A stretch of DNA of 64,000 nt from assembly GCF_030518235.1 (NCBI RefSeq), contig NZ_JAULSA010000002.1, positions 496,001 through 560,000 of the forward strand. The letters run 5' to 3'. The DNA is from Saccharibacillus sp. CPCC 101409. GTDB taxonomy: Bacteria; Bacillota; Bacilli; Paenibacillales; Paenibacillaceae. Both the position numbers and the translations under genes were made by a program. The stretch's first letter is position 1. Every line of letters begins with the position of its first letter. Of the stretch, positions 44,736 to 55,618 are shown one piece after another. The notes beneath the pieces are model-generated. The model was not told where the DNA came from, did not search any database, and saw only the letters and a program-made list of their open reading frames with translations.

Positions 44736-45845
44736 GTGGAAAAGAAACGGGAAAAGGTAAGGGAACACGCGCAAATCGGTCGATCGCAAGAAACTTTGTC
44801 CGGCAAAAGGCGGCATCGCCGGCCGGGGGCCTTTGCGCTGCTGGCGCTGCTGTCTGTGCTGGCGCTGCTGCTCCAGGCCTGCGGAGCGGCGGGAAGCGGC
44901 CGAAGCGTACTGGCGGACGAGAAGCCGGAATCTTCGGCTTCCGCTTCCCCGGATGCGTCGGATTCCTCGGGACAAACGCTCACTTTCGGATACGTCGGCG
45001 GCTACTCGCTGATCGCGGGAGCGGAAGGCTGGGGCATTCATACCGGCATTTTCCAAGAAGAGTTGGGCAAATATGGAATTACCGAGATCAAGCCCGTCGG
45101 TTTCAAAGTCGGTCCCGATCTGAACGAAGCGATTATCAGCGGCAGTGTCGATATCGGCCACTCCGGCGATACGCCGGCGATTCTCAACCGGGCCAAAGGC
45201 GCCAAAACACGGCTGATTTCCCAGCCCGATATCGAAATGAACAGCCTGATTATCGTACGCGACGACGGTCCGCAGACGGTCGCCGAGCTGGAAGGCAAAA
45301 CGATTGCGATCGTCAAAGGATCGATCATGCACCGCTATCTGGTCGGAACGCTGGCGGCGGGCGGCGTAAAGAACGCCAAGCAAATCAGCATCGGCTCGAC
45401 GACGACGGACTCGCTTGCGGCGCTGGCCAAAGGCGAGATCGACGCGGTGGCCGCGACGGATTCGCTCGTGTACAAGCTGCTCGAAGGAGGCGGATACCGG
45501 GTGATCGACAATGCCTCCGACCATCCCGAACTGCTGGCTACAGGCTCGGTGGTCGTCACGGAAGATTATGTGAACAAAGTGCCGGATATCGCCAAAGCCT
45601 GGGATGCCGCGCGGACCAAAGCGCTTGCGGACCTGAAATCCAAGCCGGATGAGTATTACGCGTTCGTATCGGAGCTGTACGGTCTGTCCACGGAAGCGGT
45701 CAAGACGCTGTATCCGATCGAAGGCATCGCCGAACAAAGTTTCAGCGACGAGGGCATCGCCCGCGTGGAAGGCTCCAAAGATTTTCTTGTCAAAGAAGGA
45801 TTGGCGGCGGCCGACTTCGATATCAACGACTGGATTCTGCGTTAA
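44736..45845 (+). CDS. ssuA: Substrate-binding lipoprotein, SsuA/NrtA/TauA family
   Basis: 369 aa. GTG start behind AGGGGG. A long basic N-terminal region (about 1-30) precedes the hydrophobic core and the lipobox LQAC with Cys49, so the mature protein is lipid-anchored outside the membrane. The binding fold shows LTFGYVGGYSLIAGAEGWG, SGSVDIGHSGDTPAI and LEGKTIAIVKGSIMHR. It delivers an organosulfur anion to the ABC channel encoded upstream. The 30-residue pre-sequence is longer than normal; an internal start is possible but no Shine-Dalgarno supports one. Confidence 0.92.
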   Translation: MEKKREKVREHAQIGRSQETLSGKRRHRRPGAFALLALLSVLALLLQACGAAGSGRSVLADEKPESSASASPDASDSSGQTLTFGYVGGYSLIAGAEGWGIHTGIFQEELGKYGITEIKPVGFKVGPDLNEAIISGSVDIGHSGDTPAILNRAKGAKTRLISQPDIEMNSLIIVRDDGPQTVAELEGKTIAIVKGSIMHRYLVGTLAAGGVKNAKQISIGSTTTDSLAALAKGEIDAVAATDSLVYKLLEGGGYRVIDNASDHPELLATGSVVVTEDYVNKVPDIAKAWDAARTKALADLKSKPDEYYAFVSELYGLSTEAVKTLYPIEGIAEQSFSDEGIARVEGSKDFLVKEGLAAADFDINDWILR

Positions 45846-45899
45846 GCCTGGCGGGCAAGTATCGAACGAAATCGGTTACGAAAACGGAGGGAAACCAAA

Positions 45900-47255
45900 A
45901 TGAGTGAATCCCGGCGCAAATTGAAACTCGGGACTTTCCTGAGCGGCTTTTCCGGCCTCGCCGGCTGGAGACTGCCCGGCAAGCCGGCCGACGCGGCGGT
46001 CAACTTCGACGCGTTCAACGCGGTCGCCCGGGCGGCGGAAGAAGGGCTGTACGATTTTCTGTTCAACGCGGACTCGGCTTATATCACCAAAGATTCGATT
46101 CCGTATTTTCTCAGCCGGTTCGAGCCGCTGACGATTCTGTCGGCGCTCGCGGCGACCACGAAGCATGTCGGGCTCGTCGGCACCTTTTCCACGTCGTACA
46201 GCGAGCCGTTCACCACCGCGCGGCAGCTGGCTTCGCTCGACAAACTGAGCGGCGGCCGGGCGGGCTGGAACGCGGTGACTTCGGCGCTGGAAGGACTCGG
46301 CCGCAACCACGGGCAGGAGAAGATTATGGAACACAGTCTGCGCTACCGGGTAGCCGGCGAGTATCTCGAAGTGGCGAAAGGGCTGTGGGATTCGTGGGAA
46401 GACGACGCGTTCGTGCGCAACAAAGAAACGGGGCAGTACGCCGATTTCGATAAAATGCACACGCTGGACCACGAAGGCGAATTTTTCAAGGTGCAGGGTC
46501 CGCTCAATATGGAACGCTCGCCGCAGGGGCGGCCGGTCATATTCCAGGCCGGCGGCTCGGACCAGGGACGGGACCTGGCGGCGCGGCACGCCGACGCGAT
46601 CTATTCGCGCTTCAGCGACCTGAAGCGGGCGACCGAATTCTCCGACGACCTGGGCAGCCGGGCCGCCGTTTACGGACGATCCCGCCGAGATATTCTCATC
46701 TTCCCGCAGATCACGCCGATCGTCGGCGCGACGCCGGAGGAAGCAGGCGAGAAGTATCTGCAATCGATCCAGTACGTCGATATCGATATGGCGATCCAAT
46801 ATCTGAGCCGTTTTTTCAGCTTCTTCAACTTCCGCCAGTTCCCGCTGGACGAACCGCTGCCCGAGCTCGGCGATATCGGCAAAGACAGCTTCAAGTCGAC
46901 GGCGGAGTACTATCTGTCTCTGGCGCGCGAAGAGAATCTGACGCTGCGCCAGCTGGCCCAGCGCGTGGCGACGCCCAAAGGCGATTACGTCGGCACGCCG
47001 GAACAAATCGCGGACCGGATTCAGGCGCTGTACGAAACGGGCGTCGTCGACGGCTTCGTGCTGAGTTCGCACAGCCAGCCCGAAGGGCTGCTGGAGTTCA
47101 ACCGGTACGTCGTCCCGCTGCTTCAGGAACGGGGCATTTACCGGACGCAGTACGAATCCGACACGCTGCGCGGCAATCTGGAGCTGGATATTCCAATCAA
47201 CCGCTATTCCAAAGGAGGAACTCGATATGACCCATCTGCCATCGCGCAAGCTTAG
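45900..47255 (+). CDS. NtaA/SnaA/DszA-type flavin monooxygenase (first)
   Basis: 451 aa luciferase-like monooxygenase. Seen: LKLGTFLSGFSGLAGWR, the family DFLFNADSAYITKD, LDKLSGGRAGWNAVTSA, and the flavin loop FQAGGSDQGRDLAARHADAIY. Such enzymes use reduced FMN from a separate reductase and O2 to attack C-S or C-N bonds (dibenzothiophene sulfone, nitrilotriacetate, alkyl sulfones). No flavin reductase gene is next to it. It overlaps the paralogue downstream by 29 nt. Residues 112-212 are almost identical in the two copies. Confidence 0.92.
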   Translation: MSESRRKLKLGTFLSGFSGLAGWRLPGKPADAAVNFDAFNAVARAAEEGLYDFLFNADSAYITKDSIPYFLSRFEPLTILSALAATTKHVGLVGTFSTSYSEPFTTARQLASLDKLSGGRAGWNAVTSALEGLGRNHGQEKIMEHSLRYRVAGEYLEVAKGLWDSWEDDAFVRNKETGQYADFDKMHTLDHEGEFFKVQGPLNMERSPQGRPVIFQAGGSDQGRDLAARHADAIYSRFSDLKRATEFSDDLGSRAAVYGRSRRDILIFPQITPIVGATPEEAGEKYLQSIQYVDIDMAIQYLSRFFSFFNFRQFPLDEPLPELGDIGKDSFKSTAEYYLSLAREENLTLRQLAQRVATPKGDYVGTPEQIADRIQALYETGVVDGFVLSSHSQPEGLLEFNRYVVPLLQERGIYRTQYESDTLRGNLELDIPINRYSKGGTRYDPSAIAQA

Positions 47256-48582
47256 ACTCGGCGCTTTCCTGACCGCGGCCGGCTCGAACGTCGCCGCCTG
47301 GCGGCATCACGCCACGCCGGCCGACGCCCCGGTCAACCTCGCGCATATACAGACGCTGGCGAGTCTTGCGGAGCAGGGCAAATTCGATTTTCTGTTTATT
47401 GCCGACTCCGCGTACATTACCAAAGACAGCACGCCTTATTTCCTCAGCCGCTTCGATCCCATGACCATCCTGTCGGCGCTTGCGGTCACGACGAAGCATA
47501 TCGGACTGGTCGGCACGTTTACCACCTCGTACAGCGAACCGTTTACAACGGCGCGCCAACTGGCCTCGCTCGACAAACTGAGCGGCGGCCGGGCGGGCTG
47601 GAACGCGGTGACTTCAGCGCTGGAAGGACTCGGCCGCAACCACGGGCAGGAGAAGATTATGGAACACAGTCTGCGCTACCGGGTAGCCGGCGAGTATCTC
47701 GAAGTGGCGAAAGGGCTGTGGGATTCGTGGGAAGACGACGCGTTCGTGCGCAACAAAGAAACGGGGCAGTACGCCGATTTCGATAAAATGCACACGCTGG
47801 ACCACGAAGGCGAATTTTTCAAAGTACAGGGTCCGCTCAATATGGAACGCTCGCCGCAGGGACGGCCGATCCTGTTCCAGGCGGGCGGGTCGGATGCAGG
47901 CAAACGCTTGGCCGCCAAGCATGCGGACGCGATCTTCTCGCGGCACAGCGATCTCAAGCTCGCGGCCGAGTTTGCGCGGGATATCCGCGAGCAGCTGGCG
48001 TCGTTCGGTCGGGGCCCGGACGAGTTGCGCATCTTCCCGACCATTACCCCGATCGTCGGCGCAACGGAAGAAGAAGCCCAGCGGCGGTACGAAGAAACGT
48101 GCGCGTACGTGGATATCGAACTGGCGCTGAAGTATCTCAGCCGCTACTTCAGCTTCCACGACTTCAGCCAGTATCCGCTCGACGAGCCGCTGCCGGAAGG
48201 ACTGGAGCAGATCGGCAAAGACAGCTTCAAATCGACGTCGGAGCTGTATCTGCGCATCGCGCGCGAAGAAGGGCTGACACTGCGCCAGCTTGCGCTGCGC
48301 GTCTCGACGCCGAGAGGCGACTTTGTCGGCACGCCGCGCAAGATCGCCGATACGATCCAGAAACGCTTCGAGACGGGCGATATCGACGGCTATATTATCT
48401 CCGGTCACGTTCAGCCGGAAGGACTGCGCGACTTCGTCGAACAGGTCGTCCCGATTCTGCAGGAGCGCGGCTTGTTCCGCACGGAATACGAGGAAGACAC
48501 GCTGCGCGGACATCTGGGTCTTCAATATCCGGTCAACCGGTATACGGCGCAGCGGGAGCGGGAAGCCGGCGCGGTGCGCTAA
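47227..48582 (+). CDS. NtaA/SnaA/DszA-type flavin monooxygenase (second)
   Basis: 451 aa, paralogue of the previous gene and of equal length (LRLGAFLTAAGSNVAAWR; DFLFIADSAYITKD; FQAGGSDAGKRLAAKHADAIF). Its Shine-Dalgarno AAAGGAGGA and start lie inside the end of the first gene, so translation is coupled. The pair may act in sequence, as DszA and DszC do, or on two substrates. Outside the shared 303-bp tract the sequences differ clearly, which argues for old duplication with recent exchange. Confidence 0.92.
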   Translation: MTHLPSRKLRLGAFLTAAGSNVAAWRHHATPADAPVNLAHIQTLASLAEQGKFDFLFIADSAYITKDSTPYFLSRFDPMTILSALAVTTKHIGLVGTFTTSYSEPFTTARQLASLDKLSGGRAGWNAVTSALEGLGRNHGQEKIMEHSLRYRVAGEYLEVAKGLWDSWEDDAFVRNKETGQYADFDKMHTLDHEGEFFKVQGPLNMERSPQGRPILFQAGGSDAGKRLAAKHADAIFSRHSDLKLAAEFARDIREQLASFGRGPDELRIFPTITPIVGATEEEAQRRYEETCAYVDIELALKYLSRYFSFHDFSQYPLDEPLPEGLEQIGKDSFKSTSELYLRIAREEGLTLRQLALRVSTPRGDFVGTPRKIADTIQKRFETGDIDGYIISGHVQPEGLRDFVEQVVPILQERGLFRTEYEEDTLRGHLGLQYPVNRYTAQREREAGAVR

Positions 48583-48668
48583 AGGACAAACGCCAAACGG
48601 TTCCGACTGCGCCGCATCCCGCGATTCCGCTGTTCATTTCCACCATTATATAGAAGGAGGACGACCGC

Positions 48669-49424
48669 ATGGCTCAAAACGCACCGATCGCAAGACCGCA
48701 AAAACCGGAATTCGCCACTTACGAGGAGGAACGGCTGTACCGCAAGCGCCGGTTGGCGGCGGCCTGCCGATTGTTTGCCAAATTCGGCTTCGAGGAAGGC
48801 GTCATGGGCCATATCTCGGCGCGCGATCCCGAGCGAACCGATCATTACTGGGCCAATCCGTTCGCTTACAGCTTCGGCACGATCAAGGTCAGCGACCTGG
48901 TCCTGTATAACTTCAAAGGCGAGATCGTGGAAGGCAAAACGCCTTATATCCATCGCGGCAACACTATTTTGCATATTCCGATCCTGGCGACCCGCCCGGA
49001 CGTAATCTCCGCCGTGCATACGCACTCCATCTACGGCAGAACCTGGTCCACGCTGGGACGCCCGGTCGATCCGATCACGGCGGAAGCGGCGGTGTTCTAC
49101 AAGCGCCATGCGCTGTACGACAGCTTCGCGCTCGGGGAAGGGCAGAATCTGGCCGACGCGGTCGGCGACAACCGGGCGATCATCATGGAGAATCACGGCA
49201 TCGTCACGGTGGGACAGACGGTGGACGAAGCGGCGTACTTGTTTATTTCATTGGAAAAAGTATGCCAGGCGCAGCTGCTCGCGGAAGCGGCCGGCACGCC
49301 CAAGCTGATCGGCGACGCGCATGCGCGGGAGATCGCGGAAGGTTTTACGCCGCATCGGGGCTGGCTGAACTTCCAGCCGCTCTACGACGGGATTGTCAAA
49401 GAACAGCCGGATCTGCTGGAATAG
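48669..49424 (+). CDS. Class II aldolase/adducin-like protein
   Basis: 251 aa. Residues of the zinc site are visible: HTHS (near 118-121) and ENHG (near 176-179). GHISARDPERTDHYW is the family N-terminal motif. Relatives are fuculose-, rhamnulose- or ribulose-phosphate aldolases/epimerases, methylthioribulose-1-phosphate dehydratase and decarboxylases of hydroxy acids. In a sulfur-scavenging operon it may cleave or dehydrate the carbon skeleton left after desulfuration. GAAGGAGGACGA lies before the ATG. Confidence 0.87.
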   Translation: MAQNAPIARPQKPEFATYEEERLYRKRRLAAACRLFAKFGFEEGVMGHISARDPERTDHYWANPFAYSFGTIKVSDLVLYNFKGEIVEGKTPYIHRGNTILHIPILATRPDVISAVHTHSIYGRTWSTLGRPVDPITAEAAVFYKRHALYDSFALGEGQNLADAVGDNRAIIMENHGIVTVGQTVDEAAYLFISLEKVCQAQLLAEAAGTPKLIGDAHAREIAEGFTPHRGWLNFQPLYDGIVKEQPDLLE

Positions 49425-49434
49425 GGGAGGACGC

Positions 49435-50361
49435 ATGAAGATGGCATCGATTGTAGTGGACAGCATCACGGACCTGATCGGCTGTACGCCCGCGGTCCGG
49501 ATTCGCAGATTGAACGGTCCGGAAGCCGCGGACGTGTACGTCAAGCTGGAGTTCTTCAACCCGAGCGGCAGCGTCAAAGACCGCGCGGCTTACAACCTGA
49601 TCGCCCAGGCCGAACAGGACGGCATCCTGCGTCCGGGCGGCACGATTATCGAGCCGACAAGCGGGAATACCGGGATCGGACTGGCGATGAACGCCGCGGT
49701 CAAAGGCTATCGGCTGATCATCACGATGCCTTCGAACATGAACGAAGAACGCATCCGGATTCTCAAAGCGTACGGCGCGGAAGTGCTGCTGACGCCGGCG
49801 GAAGAGCGGATGCCCGGCGCGATCCGTAAAGCGCTGGAACTTCAGCGCGAGATTCCGGGCAGCTTCGTGCCGCAGCAGTTCGAGAATCCGGCCAACCCGG
49901 ATATTCACCGCCGTACCACGGCGCGCGAGATCCTGGAACAGATGGAAGGCCGGATCGACGCTTTTGTAGCGACCGCGGGCACGGGCGGCACCATCACCGG
50001 CACGGGGGAAGAACTCCGGCGCGAGCTGCCGGATATCCGCATCGTCGTGGTGGAGCCCAAAGGCTCGCCGGTTCTCTCCGGCGGCGTCCCGGGTCCGCAT
50101 AAGCTGGTCGGCACAAGCCCCGGCTTTATCCCGACGATCCTGAACCGCGACGTCTACGACGAGATCGTCCAGGTCGCCGACGAAGACGCGCTCGGCACCG
50201 CCAGCCTGCTGGCGCAGCGGGAAGGCCTGCTCGTCGGCCCGTCCTCCGGCGCCTCCGTCTGGGCGGCCCTGCGCGAAGCCGAGCGCCTGGGACCCGGCAA
50301 GCGGGTGCTTTGCATCGCTCCGGATAACGGGGAGCGGTATTTGAGTTCGGCGGCGGATTGA
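49435..50361 (+). CDS. cysK: Cysteine synthase-like PLP enzyme (copy 2)
   Basis: 308 aa. It has the same motifs as the copy at 39961: K48 (NPSGSVKDRAAYN), EPTSGNTGIG and TAGTGGTITGTG. The two are clearly close paralogues along their whole length. ATG at 49435 has GGGGAGGA 5-6 nt upstream. It lies 10 nt after the aldolase-like gene, so it ends the organosulfur operon, and is followed by a very strong terminator. Confidence 0.9.
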   Translation: MKMASIVVDSITDLIGCTPAVRIRRLNGPEAADVYVKLEFFNPSGSVKDRAAYNLIAQAEQDGILRPGGTIIEPTSGNTGIGLAMNAAVKGYRLIITMPSNMNEERIRILKAYGAEVLLTPAEERMPGAIRKALELQREIPGSFVPQQFENPANPDIHRRTTAREILEQMEGRIDAFVATAGTGGTITGTGEELRRELPDIRIVVVEPKGSPVLSGGVPGPHKLVGTSPGFIPTILNRDVYDEIVQVADEDALGTASLLAQREGLLVGPSSGASVWAALREAERLGPGKRVLCIAPDNGERYLSSAAD

Positions 50362-50397
50362 CGGCGGAGAGTTTAAGAAAGTTCCGAAAGCAAATCG

Positions 50398-50445
50398 AAA
50401 AGCCGAAGTTTCCGTTCGTTCAGGCGAACGGGACTTCGGCTTTTT
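50398..50445 (+). terminator. Rho-independent terminator of the organosulfur operon
   Basis: AAAAGCCGAAGT (50398-50409) pairs with ACTTCGGCTTTT (50433-50444), and the inner CCGTTCG/CGAACGG extends the stem. Confidence 0.92.
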
Positions 50446-50784
50446 GTCGATTGGAGAGGCGAAAAGGCTGGGCGTTATCGCGTGTACCGCCGACCTTCCG
50501 TTTTTAGTTCGCTTTTCCGCAATGGAAAGGAAGCAAGCAGACGGATTCCGTGCTCGCGCATGCTGTAACGGAACGTAGATTCGTTAGGCGCTGCTCGGAG
50601 TGCTTCTCGCGGATCTAACGGATCTGAGCGCTCTTAAATGATCAGGATAGGCGGAAATCGGCTCGAAAATTCCGATTTCTCACCTTTGAGCGTCACCTGG
50701 TTCCGTTAGAATTTTTAAACCGCTCAAATCACGCTCTAAGCGTCGCCTCGTTCCGTTAGCGGGAACGGGATTGGAATTTTGTTG
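50446..50784. other. Intergenic region at the trailer side of CRISPR array 1
   Basis: No gene. A 21-bp direct repeat with two mismatches, AGCGTC(A/G)CCT(G/C)GTTCCGTTAG, occurs at 50689-50709 and 50739-50759. Related strings (AACGGATCTGAGCGC; ATTCGTTAGGCGC) occur at about 50580-50640. These may be dispersed intergenic repeats of the species. Confidence 0.55.
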
Positions 50785-52790
<2,006 letters not shown>

Positions 52791-52963
52791 TGTCCCCACT
52801 CTGAGCCCTTACCCCGCAAGGCTTCCAGACCTCAAAAGTGCGAACCTCAAAATCAGCCTACCTAAAACTGGACAAAAACACAAGTAAAACTGGACAAAGC
52901 CTTACGTGGCGCGGGGTGCGAACCTCCCGGGAATTTCATAGGAGCTTCAGGTTCGCACTTTTT
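52791..52963 (-). promoter_or_regulatory. CRISPR leader 1
   Basis: Sequence directly at the newest end of array 1. It contains inverted copies AAAAGTGCGAACCT (52834-52847) and AGGTTCGCACTTTT (52949-52962), a third GTGCGAACCT at about 52916-52925, and a tandem TAAAACTGGACAAA (about 52863 and 52886). The same 173 bp recur at 61651-61823 with 12 differences. It should hold the array promoter (minus) and the adaptation site. Confidence 0.8.
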
Positions 52964-53241
52964 CATCAAATAAAAAGCAACCCAGCCCGGCAAGAATGGT
53001 AGCCAGGAAAGGTTGCGCTCTGGATGTCCGTCAGCCGATCGGAAGGGTCGATCAGAAAACGGGCACAGATAATTTATTTAGAATGATCATAAGGATAAAT
53101 CGTAAACCTGTCAATCCAGCATTCATTCACACAAAATACAATTTCCATATGAATTAAAAAAAGGAGATAACAAGCATTTTGTTGAATACATAAGCGACCA
53201 ACCAAAATACACAGGTCATTCCATTCGAAGGAGGTAGAAGA
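52964..53241. other. Region between leader 1 and cas3
   Basis: 278 bp, AT-rich towards the right, no gene seen. It must contain the cas promoter, but I see no strong consensus pair. AAGGAGGTAGAAGA before the cas3 TTG is an excellent ribosome-binding site. Confidence 0.5.
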
Positions 53242-55590
53242 TTGAACTACTACGCCCATACCACAGACTCCGACGACAAATCGACCTGGCAGCTGCTCAA
53301 GACGCATCTCACGGAAGTCGAAGAGCTGGCAGGTTCCATGGCTGACATCTTCGGGGCTTCGGAGTGGGCGGGAGCGGCCGGAAGACTGCACGATCTGGGC
53401 AAATACTCGCTGGCTTTTCAGCGGAGGCTCGACGGTTCTTCAAAACAGGTAGACCACGCGACGGCCGGAGCGCTGGAGCTGACTCGGCACTGGTCGGGCA
53501 ATTTTACGGAAAAGCTGTCCGCGCGCCTGCTCGCTTATATCGTGGCCGGTCATCACGGCGGGCTGCCGGACTACGGAACGTCGGATGCGGATCACAACGC
53601 AACGCTTCGCAAAAGGCTGAAAAGTACGGATCATATCGAAGACTACAGCGCCGCCTATACAGAAATCACCCTCCCCGATGCTCCGCGCCGCATTCCGATC
53701 AAGGCCGGACCCGCGCACGCGCCCGGCTTCCAGTTTTCTTTTTTCACCCGCATGCTGTTCTCCTGTCTGGTCGACGCCGACTCCCTCAATACCGAAGCTT
53801 TCGCCGATCCGTCCAAACATCGTCTGCGCAAACGCGAAGAACAGGCGGACGAACAAACGAAGAAGCTGTTCGAGCAGCTCAGGGAGCGGTTCTACGCCTA
53901 TCGCAGCGCCAAATTCCATACGCCCCGCGGCGATATCGACCGCTGGCGTACGGAAATCTTCGAAGAAACGATCCGGCGCGCCGCCGATCCTCGCGGACTG
54001 TTCAGCTTGACCCTGCCGACCGGAAGCGGAAAAACGCAGGTTTCGCTGGGCTTCGCGCTCGAACATGCGATTACGCACAGCCTGCGGCGAATCATTTACG
54101 TAATTCCGTATACATCGATCATCGAGCAGAACGCCCAGGAGTTTCGGGACATTCTCGGCGGCGGACTTGTGCTTGAGCATCATTCCAACTTTCAACATGA
54201 ACCGCATGCCGACGGAACGCCAAGCTTCGAAACGACGGAACGTCAGAAGCTGGCCGAAGAAAACTGGGAACTTCCTCTGATCGTGACGACGAACGTACAG
54301 TTTTTCGAATCGCTGTTCGCCGCCCGGCGTTCTTCGACGCGCAAGCTGCACAATATCGCCGGAAGCGTCATCGTGCTCGACGAAGCGCAGATGATGAACG
54401 GCGGATTTTTTAAACCTTGCCTGTATGCGCTGGACGAACTGGTTCGCAATTACGGATGTTCCGTGATGTTCTGTACCGCGACCCAGCCGCCTGCCGACCA
54501 ACTGCTGCCGCACGCGAAGATCGTGGAGACCGTCACCGATCCGCAGCGCCGTTACGAGCAGTTCGAGCGGGTGAATATCCGTTTTGCCGAAAAAAAAACG
54601 TGGACGGAACTTGCGGAGCGGATTGCGGAAAACCGGCGGCAGGCGCTCTGCATCGTCAATACGCGCGGCAACGCCCGGGTATTGTACGAAACGCTGGCGG
54701 AGCAATACGCGGAAGACGAATTGGATCATCTAAGCGCCCGTATGTGCCCGCAGCACCGCAGGGATATTTTGCGTACGGTCAAAAAGCGCCTCGACGCCGG
54801 GCTGCCCTGCGTGCTCGTCAGTACGCAGCTGATCGAAGCCGGCGTGGATATCGACTTTCCCGCGGTGTATCGCGAGCTGGCCGGGATCGATTCGATCGCG
54901 CAGGCGGCGGGACGCTGCAATCGCAACGGACGGTTAATGCGGGGCGGGCAGCCGTGCAAAGGCGAAGTGACCGTTTTCGAAACGGAGAAAGGGCTGCCGG
55001 CCGGCTGGATGAGTCGAACCGGCTCAATCGCCCGCAAACTTCTGCTTGAATACGGCGAAAGCGGAACGAGCCCGCTGTCGATCGAGGCGGTACGGAAATA
55101 CTTCGCGGAGTTGTTTTTTTACGGGCAAAGCAGCGAATCCGATCAAACGGATTCCGAAGGCATTCTGCCGCTGCTGGAAGAAGATGCGAAAGATATGGGG
55201 TTTCCTTTTAAAACGGTGGCCGATAAATTCAGCCTGATCGACTCGCCGATGCAAACGCTGCTGATTCCCTACGTCGACGACAAAGAACGCGAAGAAGCGC
55301 AGGCGGCCGGGCAAGATCCCGACGATCCTTATTATGAAGGCAAAGCCCGGAAATTGCTGAATCGCTTGGAAAAAGAACCTTTCGAAATCAGGTCGATCAT
55401 GCGCGCTCTTCAACCTTATACCGTCCAGCTTTATCCGTACGAATTCGGAGAATACCAACGCGCGGGAGAGCTGGAAGAAGTTCGCGAAGGGATTTTTGTG
55501 TTGAGCCGGGCGAATGCCTGGTATGACCTAAAGACGGGAATCAAGCCGTATTCGCTGCAAAGCGCGGTTGAGGAACTGTGGATTGTATAA
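53242..55590 (+). CDS. cas3: Cas3 helicase-nuclease, type I-C
   Basis: 782 aa. The HD nuclease is N-terminal: H50-D51 (GRLHDLGK) and H104-H105 (VAGHHGG). The superfamily 2 helicase follows with Walker A LPTGSGKT (258-265), a DEAQ box (380-383) in place of DEAH, QLIEAGVDID and the QAAGRCNRNG motif VI. It is recruited by Cascade and degrades target DNA. Translation starts at TTG, 7 nt after AAGGAGG. First gene of the cas operon; 28 nt before cas5. Confidence 0.96.
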   Translation: MNYYAHTTDSDDKSTWQLLKTHLTEVEELAGSMADIFGASEWAGAAGRLHDLGKYSLAFQRRLDGSSKQVDHATAGALELTRHWSGNFTEKLSARLLAYIVAGHHGGLPDYGTSDADHNATLRKRLKSTDHIEDYSAAYTEITLPDAPRRIPIKAGPAHAPGFQFSFFTRMLFSCLVDADSLNTEAFADPSKHRLRKREEQADEQTKKLFEQLRERFYAYRSAKFHTPRGDIDRWRTEIFEETIRRAADPRGLFSLTLPTGSGKTQVSLGFALEHAITHSLRRIIYVIPYTSIIEQNAQEFRDILGGGLVLEHHSNFQHEPHADGTPSFETTERQKLAEENWELPLIVTTNVQFFESLFAARRSSTRKLHNIAGSVIVLDEAQMMNGGFFKPCLYALDELVRNYGCSVMFCTATQPPADQLLPHAKIVETVTDPQRRYEQFERVNIRFAEKKTWTELAERIAENRRQALCIVNTRGNARVLYETLAEQYAEDELDHLSARMCPQHRRDILRTVKKRLDAGLPCVLVSTQLIEAGVDIDFPAVYRELAGIDSIAQAAGRCNRNGRLMRGGQPCKGEVTVFETEKGLPAGWMSRTGSIARKLLLEYGESGTSPLSIEAVRKYFAELFFYGQSSESDQTDSEGILPLLEEDAKDMGFPFKTVADKFSLIDSPMQTLLIPYVDDKEREEAQAAGQDPDDPYYEGKARKLLNRLEKEPFEIRSIMRALQPYTVQLYPYEFGEYQRAGELEEVREGIFVLSRANAWYDLKTGIKPYSLQSAVEELWIV

Positions 55591-55618
55591 GTGCAAGCAG
55601 AAAGGAGGGCCGGTATAG

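Noticed and set aside
52913-52963. Hairpin in the leader as terminator of an upstream + transcript
   Set aside because: There is no + strand gene between the organosulfur terminator and this point, so it is treated as part of the leader.
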